NCBI RefSeq assembly: GCF_963082655.1
Contig: NC_081552.1
Span: forward strand, 49,335,781-49,399,780
Reading direction: 5' to 3'
DNA from: Stomoxys calcitrans
Taxonomy: Eukaryota; Arthropoda; Insecta; Diptera; Muscidae
Length of the DNA stretch: 64,000 bases
Part shown: in pieces, positions 34,326 to 44,899 of the stretch
Layout: each line of letters starts with the position of its first letter
Numbering within the stretch: position 1 is the first letter of the stretch
Notes under the pieces: model-generated
What the model was told of the DNA's origin: nothing
What the model saw: only the letters and a program-made list of their open reading frames with translations
The model's database searches: none
Program-made: the position numbers and the translations under genes

Positions 34326-35790
34326 ATACCCACAAATTCTTTTTTAGGATTGGGGTATATTGATTTAGTCATTCCGTGTGTAACACATCGAAATATTGAT
34401 CTGAGTGACAACATAGTATTTATATTCTTGATCGTCTTGACATTCTTAGTCGATCTAGCTGTCGATTTAGCTTTAGTCGATTTATCACTCTTACTTTCGA
34501 AAGAGTAAAGATAGGGTCTTGAAATTTTGCTCAAATAAAGGGTGATTTTTTTGAGGTTAGGATTTTCATGCATTAGTATTTGACAGATCACGTGGGATTT
34601 CAGACATGGTGTCAAAGAGAAAGATGCTCAGTATGCTTTGACATTTCATCATGAATAGACTTACTAACGAGCAACGCTTGCAAATCATTGAATTTTATTA
34701 CCAAAATCAGTGTTCGGTTCGAAATGTGTTCATTCACCGTAAAGTTGCGTCCAACAGCATCTTTGAAAAAATACGGTCCAATGATTCCACCAGCGTACAA
34801 ACCACACCAAACAGTGCATTTTTCGGGATGCATGGGCAGTTCTTGAACGGCCTCTGGTTGCTCTTCACTCCAAATGCGGCAATTTTGCTTATATACGTAG
34901 CCATTCAACCAGAAATGAGCCTCATCGCTGAACGGTGAATGAACACATTTCGAACCGAACACTGATTTTGGTAATAAAATTCAATGATTTGCAAGCGTTG
35001 CTCGTTAGTAAGTCTATTCATGATGAAATGTCAAAGCATACTGAGCATCTTTCTCTTTGACACCATGTCTAAAATCCCACGTGATCTGTCAAATACTAAT
35101 GCATGAAAATCCTAACCTCAAAAAAATCACCCTTTACAATATCTTATTGGTGCAGGTTGGTTGGGATTGTAAATGGGCCAAATTGGTCCATGTTTTGGTA
35201 TAGCCGCCATATAAACCGATATCGGATCATGACTTCTTGAGCCTCTACAGGGCGCAATTCTTATCCGATTTGTTTGAAATTTTGCTCCAAATTTTTTATT
35301 TTAACAAAACACTTTGCAAAGTATGGTTCGAATCGGTTATAACCTGATATAGCGCCCATATAAACTGATCTTGGATCTTGACTTCTTGAGCCGCTAGAGG
35401 GCGCGGTTATTATCCGATTTGGCTGAAATTTGGCATAAAGTGTTTTGTTCCAACTTCTAATAACTGTGCCAGGTATGGTTTAAATTAGCTCATAACCTTA
35501 CATAGCTCCCGTATAATCCGATTTCGGATCTTGACTTCTTGAGCCAATATAGTGCGAAATTCTCATCCGATTTGGATGAAACTTTTCAAAATGAATTTCA
35601 CTTTGGTCTCTAACAGCCCAACCATGTATGGCCCCAATCGGTTCATTACTTGGTATAGCTGAAACAGCATAGCAATTCTAATCCCTTATCATTTTTTGCC
35701 TATAAAGAGATATTGACCAAAGAACTTGACAAATGCTATCCATGGTGGAGAGTATATAAAATTCGACCCGCCCGAACTTAGCACGCTTTT
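34326..35790 (+). mobile_element. HINE-A, old copy, interrupted by Tc1-type element
   Basis: The 5' block is decayed (GGATTGGGGTATATTGATTTAG). It is interrupted at 34539 within GCTCAAATA/…/CAATATCTTATTGG and continues with three diverged units. The 3' end has GTGGAGAGTATATAAAATTC and a mutated hairpin (TTCGACCCGCCCGAA), ending AGCACGCTTTT without the final ACTTG, where segment X copy 2 starts. Confidence 0.75.
34539..35134 (-). mobile_element. Palindromic Tc1/mariner-type element, copy 3
   Basis: TA at 34537-34538 and 35135-35136. Structure as in copy 1: long inverted repeats each with the MNRLTNEQRLQ start, and a centre encoding SDEAHFWLNGYVYKQN to GRNFTVN on the minus strand. It is about 14 bp shorter than copy 1 at the inner edge of one arm. 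It is inserted in a HINE-A, so it is younger than that copy. Confidence 0.86.
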
Positions 35791-38300
35791 TTGCAAAATA
35801 CGAAGTCAATCTCGGCCAAAATTTAAAAAAAAAAAAAAAATAAAACTCGTATATCCCCGAAACCAGTGAAGATATTACATCATTTCCTGTAGAGTACGAA
35901 CTTGTTATAAAAATGTCACCTTTAGTGTCGGGGAGGGGGGTTCCCTACCCCCAAAAACACCACCCAACAGGACACTTTTACCGCTTTGGGCAATATGGGT
36001 GTAAAATGACAGGTATTTAAAAGTAGAGTACAAATCTGACATACAAATTTATTCTTTGGTGTCTGGGGGTCCTTTCCATCCCCAACACTCCCCAGCAGGA
36101 CATATATACGGATTGGGACAATATGGATATCAAATGAAAAGTATTTAAAAGAAGTGTAAATAAGAATACAAATTTACTCCTTGGTATCTGAGGCGCCCTT
36201 GGGGACGCCCCTCAACCTCAAAAACTCCCAAAACGGGCATGAACATCCAACGTCACATGGGTATCAAATGAAAGGGCTTTGGGAGTTCACTACGAATCTG
36301 GTATACACATTTCGGACAGAGTCTGAGGCCGGCCCAACAATTTAATACTCTTCAATAGGACGTGTAGTACGATCGGGATAATATGTGAATTAATAGAAAG
36401 GTCTATGACATTAGAGTTCGAATCTAATGTTGATATAAGGATTCAAGTATCTTGGTCACGTGATACCGTCCTGCCGTTCAGTAGGACATATTGATCCTGA
36501 CAATTAATGACTGAAATTAATTGTCTTTTGGATCTTAGAATATGCGAGACCGACCCTCACCTCCCCCAAAAAAAAGAACACCAAAGGACGACCGAGAAAT
36601 GAAAGGATGTGTCAGAGGGCAATTCTCTTCCACCATCTTACCCAGAAAACAAAGGAATTAAAAACAAGTAAAAGCGTGCTAAGTTCGGCCGGGCCGAATC
36701 TTATATACCCTCCACCATGGAGCGCATTTGTCGAGTTCTTTTCCCGGCATCTCTTCTTAGGCAAAAAATGATATAAGAAAAGATTTGCTCTGCTATTAGA
36801 GCGATATCAATATATGGTCCGGTTTGGACCACAATTATATTTTATGTTGGAGACCTGTGTAAAATGTCAGCCAATTCGAATAAGAATTGCGCCCTTTGGG
36901 GCTCATGAAGTAAAATAAAAAGATAGATTTATATGGGAGCTGTATCGGGCTATAGACCGATTCAGACCATAAAAAATACGTATGTTGATGGTCATGAGAG
37001 GATCCGTCGTACAAAATTTCAGGCAAATCGGATAATAATGGCGAAATCTTAAGGCTCAAGAAGTCAAGACCCAAGATCGGTTTATATGGCAGCTATATCA
37101 GGTTATGAACCGATTTGAACCATACTTGGCACAGTTGGAAATCATAACAAAATACGTGGTGCGAAATTTCATTCTAATCGGATAAGAATTGCGCCCTCTA
37201 GCGGCTTAAGAAGTCAAGACCCAAGATCGGTTTATATGACAGCTATACCAGATTATGAACCGATTTGAACCATACTTGGCACAATTGTTGGATATCATAA
37301 CAAAATACGTCGTACAAAATTTCATTCAAATCGGATAAGAATTGCGCACTCTAGAGGTTCAAGAAGTCAAGACCCAAGATCGGTTTATATGGCAGCTATA
37401 TCAAAACATGGACTGATATAGACCATTTACAACACCAACCGACCTACACTAATAAGAAGTATTTGTGCAAAATTTCAAGCAGCTAGCGGACGGACGGACA
37501 GACGGACAGACATGGGTAGATCGACATAAAATGTCACGACGATCAAAAATGTATATACTTTATGGAGTCTCAGACGAATATTTCGAATAGTTACAAACAG
37601 AATGACGAAATTAGTATACCCCCCATCCTATGGTGGAGGGTATAATAATATATGAAGGCCGATCTGTATAGAATACGACATGAATTGGGATAGACGCAGG
37701 AGGATCTGCGGATCTTTCCTGTTCGATTACAAGTACAATTTCCTGTCCAGCAGGTATTTAACGCTTTCAGCAAATGGGACATTCTCTTCTCTTATGGTAA
37801 CTTGTAGGTCCTGCTGAACAGCGTGCTAAGTTCGGCCGGGCCGAGTCTTGGGAACCCACCACCATGGATTCTGCTAAAGTGTTGGAGCTATATCTGGTCA
37901 TAGAGCGATTTGGACCGTACTTGACACAGTCCGAACTTAGCACGCATTTACTTGTTAGCTATTATCTTCTTGGAAACACTGTTTTAAACATCTCACACAC
38001 GTTTCGTGTTAAACATCTACAGTTTGGTCTATAATTTAACCATGAATCGTCTTACAAACGAACAACGCTTGCAAATTTTTGAATTTTATTATCAAAATGC
38101 GTGCTCAGTTAAGAAAGTTCAACGGGTGCGTAAATAAGAAGAATTGTCGATTTTGGAGTGAAGATCAGCCAGAAGCACTGCAAGAGGTACCAACGCATCA
38201 GAAAAAGTCACAGGTTGGTGCGGTTTATAGGCTGGTGGCATCACTAGACCATACATTTTCAAAGATGATGCCAATCGTAACAAAACTGTGAATGGTGAGC
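35791..38300. repeat. Segment X copy 2 (matches 5977-8992)
   Basis: It runs from TTGCAAAATACGAAGTCAAT through family-C repeats (about 35930-36440; mostly missing in copy 1), CACGTGATACC, a HINE-A insertion (36664-37644), then ATAATATATGAAGGCCGATC … HINE-D 3' end (about 37815-37955) and the start of the Tc1-type transposase relic at 38043. Copy 1 has a MITE where this copy shows an intact TA (37960-37961). Confidence 0.78.
36664..37644 (-). mobile_element. HINE-A with known empty site
   Basis: The element (981 bp) reads ACAAGTAAAAGCGTGCTAAG, hairpin, … GGTGGAGGGTATA. Segment X copy 1 at 6346-6362 reads GGAATT, five A, TAATATATGAAGG without it. Its two flanks join with no duplication, and the target is A|A on this strand (T|T in element sense). 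The ends are therefore TATACCC at 5' and CTTTTACTTGT at 3', up to T ambiguity. Four tandem units and a short GGAC tract lie inside. Confidence 0.92.
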
Positions 38301-38632
38301 GCTGCCGTTAGATAATATCCAACTTTTTTTTGCCCAAAATGCAAGAGCATGCAGGTCAACATGACATGTGGTTTCAACAAGACGGTGCCGCATGTCACAC
38401 AGCACGCGTAACAAGGGACTTGTTGAGGGGCAAGTTCTGTGAACGATTTGCGATTTTAACGCCTTAGGACTATTTTAAAGCTCAAGACAAGCCCGCTTCA
38501 ATTGACGCATTGGAAGACAACAATGAAGCATTTTTAAGTGAGATACCGGCCGAAAGTACCATTGAGGAGCGGATGGACCATTTGAGAAGCAGTCACGGTC
38601 ACCATTTGCCTAAAATAATCTTCAAACATTGA
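38043..38632 (+). pseudogene. Tc1/mariner-type transposase relic (segment X copy 2)
   Basis: It starts MNRLTNEQRLQIFEFYYQN at 38043. After deletions and frameshifts it shows NKKNCRFWSEDQPEALQEVP (first catalytic block, partial), then at about 38350-38435 MQVNMTCGFNKT/DMWFQQDGAACHTARVTRDLL in another frame; QQDGA.CHTA holds the second catalytic aspartate. The third-aspartate region is reduced to a stop followed by DYF. The end, KPASIDALEDNNEAFLSEIPAE and MDHLRSSHGHHLPKIIFKH, matches the usual C-terminus of these insect transposases. Many lesions make it non-functional. With the palindromic elements it shows that a full-length relative once existed in the genome. Confidence 0.8.
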
Positions 38633-38766
38633 ATTATATGGACCGTACTATCGATTCAAATAAATATTTCATGCATTTCTGCTGTTTTTTTGAAAAAATT
38701 TCTTAAAGCTCTTAAAAAATTACCCTTTTCATACAGATAGAAAGATTATCTTATTTTTGTAATTTT

Positions 38767-40922
38767 TATACCCTCCACCATAGGATGGGGGGTATACTAA
38801 TTTTGTCATTCTGTTTGTAACTACTCGAAATATTCGTCTGAGATCCCATAAAGTATATATATTCTTGATCGTCGCGACATTTTATGTCGATCTAGCCATG
38901 TCCGTCCGTCCGTCCGTCTGTCTGTCGAAAGCACGCTAAATACCGAAGGAGTAAAGCTAGCCGCTTGAAATTTTGCACAAATACTTTTTATAAGTGTAGG
39001 TCGGTTGGTATTGTAAATGGGCCATATCGGTCCATGTTTTGATATAGCTGCCATATAAACCGATCTTGGGTCTTGACTTCTCGAGCCTCTAGAGGGCGCA
39101 TTTCTCATCCGATTTGACTGAATTTTTGCATATAGTGTTTAAGTATCACTTCTAACTGCTCTGCTAAATATGGTTCAAATCGGTTCATAACCTGGTATAG
39201 CTGTCATATAAATAAATTAGAATGAAATTTTGCACGACGTGTTTTGTTATGATATCCAACAACTGTGCCAAGTATGGTTCAAATCGGTCCATAACCTTAT
39301 ATAGCTGTCATGTAAACCGATCTGGGGTCTTGACTTCTTGAGCCTCGAGAGGGCGCAAATCTTATCCGATTTGAATGAATTTTGGCACGTAGTATTTTGT
39401 TATGATATCCAACAACTGTGTCAAGTATGGTTCAAATCGGTTCATAACCTGATATAGCTGCCATATAAACCGATCTTGGGTCTAGATTTCTTGAGCCTCT
39501 AGAGTGCGCAATTCTTATCCGATTGGTATGAAATTTTGCACGATGTGTTTTGTTATGATATCCAACAACTGTGTTGAGTATGGTTCAAATCGGTCCCTAA
39601 CCTGATATAGCTGCCATATAAACCGATCTTGGGTCTTGATTTCTTGAGCCTCTAGAGTGCGCAATTCTTATCCAATTGGGATGAAATTTTGCACGACGTG
39701 TTTTGTTATGATATCCAACAACTGTGTCAAGTATGGTTCAAATCGGTTCATAACCTGATATAGCTGTCATATAAACCGATCATGGGTCTTGACTTCTTGA
39801 GCCTCTAGAGGGCGCAATTCTTATCCGATTGGAATGGAATTTCGCACGACGTGTTTTGTTATGATACCCAACAACTGTGCCAAGTATGGTTGAAATCGGT
39901 TTATAACCTGATATATCTGCCATATAAACCGATCTGGGGTCTTGACTTCTTGAGCCTCTAGAGTGCGCAATTCTTATCCGATCAGAATGAAATTTTGCAC
40001 GACGTGTTTTGTTATGATATCCAACAACTGTGTCAAGTATGGTTCAAATCGGTCCATAACCTGATATAGCTGCCATATAAACCGATCATGGGTCTTGACT
40101 TCTTGAGCCTTTAGAGTGCGCAATTCTTATCCGTTTGGAACGAAATTTTGCACGACGTGTTTTGTTATGATATCCAACAACTGTGTCAAGTATGGTTCAA
40201 ATCGATCCATAACCTTATATAGCTGTCATATAAACCGATCTTGGGTCTTGAATTCTTGAGCCTCTAGAGGGCGCAATTCTTATCCGATTGGAATGAAATT
40301 TTGCACGACGTGTTTTGTTATGATATCCAACAACTGTGTCATGTATAATTCAAATCGGTTGATAACCTGATATAGCTGTCATATAAACAGGTCTGGGGAC
40401 TTGACTTCTTGAGTTTCTAGAGGGCGCAATTCCTATCCGATTTTGCTGAAATTTTGCATGACGTATTTTATTCTTACTTTCAACAACTGTGTCATATAAA
40501 CCGATCTACCATATGAACCGATCTGGGATCTTGACTTCTTGAGCCTCTAGAGGTCGCAATTATTATCCGATTTGCCTGAAATTTTGTACGACGGATCCTC
40601 TCATGACCATCATACGTGTTTATTATGGTCTGAATCGGTCTATAGCCCGATACAGCTCCCATATAAATCGATCTCTCTATTTTACTTCTTGAGCCCCCAA
40701 AGGGCGCAATTCTTATTCGAATTGGCTGACATTTTACACAGGTCTCCAACATATAATTTAATTGTGGTCCAAACCGGACCATATCTTGATATCGCTCTCA
40801 TAGTAGAGCAAATCTTTTCTTTTATCCTTTTTTTGCCTAAGAAGAGATGCCGGGAAAAGAACTCGACAAATGCGATCCATGGTGGGGGGTATATAAGATT
40901 CGACCCGGCCGAACTTAGCACG
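38767..40922 (+). mobile_element. HINE-A, long regular array
   Basis: The 5' end TATACCCTCCACCATAGGAT, a short microsatellite and about eleven tandem units are present. ACCGATC recurs at 39316, 39469, 39622, 39775, 39928, 40081 and 40234, exactly 153 bp each. The 3' end ATGGTGGGGGGTATATAAG has a hairpin with one mismatch (TTCGACCCGGCCGAA), then AGCACG; the final CTTTTACTTG is missing. Confidence 0.9.
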
Positions 40923-41716
40923 ACCTAAAAACTCTTTCATAAATAGACATCAGATAACCTTAGCAAATCTCTTTGTTTTCTATAGAACATTTTTACTACA
41001 TTTAAATGCTATACAATATGTCAAGGCTTTGTTTCTATTGAATATGTTAGCAAAATTTTATTTCAATAGAATTTCTTGTCACATTTTTATTGCTATAGAA
41101 AATTTCATCAACATTTTAAGTTAAAGAATTTTGTTTTCCTTGTTGTTTTTTCTTGAATTCCTGTAAACAATCAAAAAAAAAAAAATGTTTTTCATTCTCA
41201 GCATGCAATTATTAAAAAAAAGCTATGAAATATTTCAATTATACATTTCCACTCTTAAGTGCACATGTTGTGCATATGCATGCGAAAGCACTCAATCAAT
41301 TGTTACAAATTTGTAAATTTATTTAAATAACAAATTGCAACAAATTAAAGCAAAACTACCAGAAATAATAAAAGTTCCAGCGGTAGTCTACATTGCAAAT
41401 GCTATCCTTCTCTTTGCTTATATTTTGTTCTCTATTATCCCTCTTTCTCGCTCACTTGTTACAGTCGACATCGCGGTGATGTTTTATTAAAATATCGGTC
41501 AATATGTCAAACATATCAATTCCGTTGTCAATTTCAATTTAAAATTCACATGAAATACATGCAGGCCGTGCAATGCAAAATGGTTTGGAGGATGAGTAAT
41601 GAATTGGGTTGTTCTAACCCTTTGAGGGACAAACTGGCTGAGTCATTTTCAACGGGCAAATGAAAATGCAAGGAAAACGAACGCAGCTTTTAGATTGTTT
41701 TTTATTTAACATCAAC
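40923..41716. other. AT-rich region, no gene found
   Basis: Short AT-rich motifs such as 'TATAGAA..ATTTTT' occur at 40980-41110, then ordinary sequence without long frames. Confidence 0.45.
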
Positions 41717-43155
41717 ACAAGTAAAAAGGCGTTAAGTTCAGCCTGGCCGAACTTTGGATATCCACCACCTAGGGTATATATGTAAACCACCTTTCGTCAA
41801 GATCTGGTGAAAAATGCATACCTTATTCCCCATAGAAGTTATATCAAAATATGCTCCGATTTGGACCAAATACTAAAAAGTACAAGACATTGTTCAATTG
41901 CGTATAACAAACAATAGATGTTTTTAGTAGCTACATATACAAATAAACCAATTTGAACCATATACGACACGGATGTCGAAAAGCCCAACATAAGTCACTG
42001 TGTCAAATTTCAGGGAAATCGGATTGTGAATGCGCCCTTAATGGGGCTGAGACTTTAGATCGAGATTTTGGTCTATATGGCAGCTATATCCAAATCTGGA
42101 TCGATTTTGGGCCAAGTTGCAGAAAAATGTCGAAGGTCCTAACACAACTCACTGTCCCAAATTTCGGCGACGTCGGACAATAAATGTGGCTTTTATGGGC
42201 CCAAAACCTTAAATCGAGAGATCGGTCTATATGTCAGCTATATTCAAATCTGGAACAAACTAAAGAAAGATGTGGAGTGGCCTGACACAACTTACTGTCC
42301 CAAATTTCAGCAAAATCGGATAATAAATGCGCCTTTTATGGGCCTAAAACCCTTAATCGGGGGATCGGTCTATATCGGCCAAATTGTAGAAGGATCTCGA
42401 AAGGCCCAAATTTCCCAAATTTCAGCAAAATCGGATTGTTAATGCACCTTTTATGGGCTCAAAACCTTAAATCGAGAAATCGGTCTATTCAAATCCGGAC
42501 CGATCTGGGCCAAAAATGTAGAAGGATCTCAAAGGGCCTAACACAACTCACGGTCCCAAAATTTGGAAAAATAGGACAATTAATGCGTCTTTTATAGGCG
42601 CAAGACCTTTAATCGAGAGATCGATCTATATGGCAGCTTTATTCAAATCTGGACCGATCTGGGCCAAATTGAAGAAGGATGTCGAAAATCGTAACACAAC
42701 TCACTGTCCCAAATTTCAGCTACATCGGAAAATAAATGCGCCTTTTATGGGTTCAAAACCTTAAAACGAGAGATCGGTCTATATGGAAGCTATATCCAAA
42801 TCTGGACCGATCTGGGACAACTGACTGTCAATAATGTCAGCAAAATCGGATTGTAAATGTGGCTTTTATGGGCCTAACACCCTAAATCGTCGGATCGGTC
42901 TATATGGGGGCTACATCAAGATATAGACCGATATAGCACATCTTGGAATTTAATCTGCTTATGGACAAAAAAAGAATTTGTGCAAAGTTTCAACTCAATA
43001 TCTTGATTTTTAAAGATTGTAGCGTGATTTCAACAGACAGACGGACGGACATGGATGATTGTCTTTGATTTTTACGCTGATCAATGGATATTTCGATGTG
43101 TTGCAAACGGAATGACAAACTGAATATACCTCCATCCTTCGGTGGTGGGTAATAA
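41717..43155 (-). mobile_element. HINE-B, complete but decayed
   Basis: Begins with the inverse 3' end ACAAGTAAAAAGGCGTTAAG, hairpin with mismatches (TTCAGCCTGGCCGAA) and GGATATCCACCACCT. About seven units follow, two of them shortened. The 5' block is in reverse to 43155 (CCATCCTTCGGTGGTGGGTA). Confidence 0.84.
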
Positions 43156-43514
43156 AAATATACATTTTTTTAAGAATTTTCTTAAATAAACCTTATCCGA
43201 AAGACACTCTTCTTCAAAAAATTAAAATTTTTTTTTGATGTTGAACTTTGGTCCTCAATGGTTAAATGGTCTGATACACTTCTGAAGCATGCATCTACAT
43301 ATTATATTTGTCATAGAGGTCGGTCAATGGGGAATACTTCAAGCTTTGATTGTTGATGGTTATGTGGTTCTGTAAAATGTTTACATCGTGAGTAGAAAAT
43401 TACATTGCATTGTTTTTGTTGTTTGTTTTGCATATTTGTTTAGCATTTAATTGGAACTAGTTAAGCAGAACAAATATTTGTATCTGCCTCAGCATGCATA
43501 CATTTCCTCGTTTG
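43156..43514. other. Short AT-rich spacer
   Basis: No gene, RNA or family repeat is seen between the two HINE-B copies. Confidence 0.4.
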
Positions 43515-44487
43515 TATACCCACCACCGAAGGATGGAGGTATATTCATTTTGTCATTCCGTTTGCAACACATCGAAATAGCTATTCTTGATCGTCGGAAA
43601 AATCTAAGACTATATAACGACGTCCGTGTGTCTGTTCGTCCGCCTGTTCATTCCGTGCGTCCCTCTAAACTTGTATTTCTTCTATACGCAGGTTAAGCTC
43701 TTGAATGGGCCAAATCGGACTATATTTGGATATAGCTGCCATATAGACCGATTTGGCGATTAAGGATCCTAAGCTCGTAAAAACCGTATTTTTTTGTCCG
43801 ATTCAGCTGAAATTTCAAATAAGAAGTTCTACTAAACATTCCGATATTCAGCCGAATATGGCCCATATGGGACCAAATTTCCTGAATTTGGGGTCTAAAG
43901 CCCATAAAAGCCGCATTTATAACCTGATTTCGCTGAAACAGTGAGTTCTTTAGAGCCTTCGGTCATCAAATTCAAATATGGTTCAGATCGGACTATATTT
44001 GGATATAGCTGCCATATAGACCCATCTGCCGATTTAGGGTCTTAGACAGTTATTATCCGATTGCGCAGAAACTTCAACTAGTGAGTTGATTAAAGTCTCC
44101 CGACACCCGACTCAAATATGGTTCAGATCCGTGTTTATTGAGATATAGCTGCCATATAAAGCGATCTGGCGATTAAGGGTCTGACCCGATTTCGGGTCTA
44201 ACCCGATTGTATTAAGCCTTCCGTCATCCGACCAGCACATGTTCCATCTCAGACTTTATTTAGATATAGCTGCCATATAGACCGATCTTCCAATTTGGTT
44301 TCTTAACCCCATAAAAAGGGGTTTGGTGCCCGAATTCGCCAAAACGATTATTTGTATAAGAGTTCTCGGGTTCTAATTCAAATATAATCCAGACCATCTC
44401 CCATTTGCAAATTACTAGGGATATGGTAGTGGGGTTGTAATAAAAGAGGATGGTTACTTATTAATGATTGTATCCAAAGTTCGGCAC
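43515..44487 (+). mobile_element. HINE-B, divergent units, 3' end cut
   Basis: The 5' end TATACCCACCACCGAAGGAT and a degenerate GTCC tract are present. Units resemble the divergent type at 17255-17800. The 3' region shows TGTATCCAAAGTTCGGCACGG and stops in the first half of the hairpin, where a SINE body begins. Confidence 0.78.
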
Positions 44488-44716
44488 GGCGACATTTGTG
44501 AGGTACTGCTGGCGACATTTGTGAGGTACTTCGCCATGTAAAAATTTCTCCCCAAAAAGGTGTCGCACTGTGGCGCGACGTTCGGACTCGGCTATAAAAA
44601 GGAGGCCCCTTATCATTGAGATTAAACTTGAATCGGACAGCACACATTGCTATGTGAGAAGTTTGTATCTGTTCCTTAATGGAATATTCAAGGGTAAATA
44701 TGCATTTGCCAATACC
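44488..44716 (+). mobile_element. SINE-like element, body, with internal duplication
   Basis: GCGACATTTGTGAGGTAC occurs twice in tandem (44488 and 44511, a 23-bp duplication). Then follow CGCCATGTAAAAATTTCTCC, CGGACTCGGCTATAAAAAGG, CTTATCATTGAGATTAAACT, and a 3' part CTTAATGGAATATTCAAGGG. No tRNA-like head; it abuts the broken HINE-B 3' end. Confidence 0.68.
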
Positions 44717-44899
44717 TTAATAGCAGAGTTGTTCATGACAGTTGGATGATATGCCAGTTCGATATATTGCCAGGCATATTGTAGGTGAATGGAAATAGTT
44801 GAATGAATGGACAATTTAATAGCCTTTTAAAAATTTCTAATCGATTTCATGTTTGATCTGGCAATTCTGGATATTTAACAATGACACAAACTTAAGTAT

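Noticed and set aside
39316..40241. Regularly spaced repeats that could suggest a CRISPR-like array
   Set aside because: Units are contiguous about 153-bp tandem repeats without spacers, in a eukaryotic transposon context.
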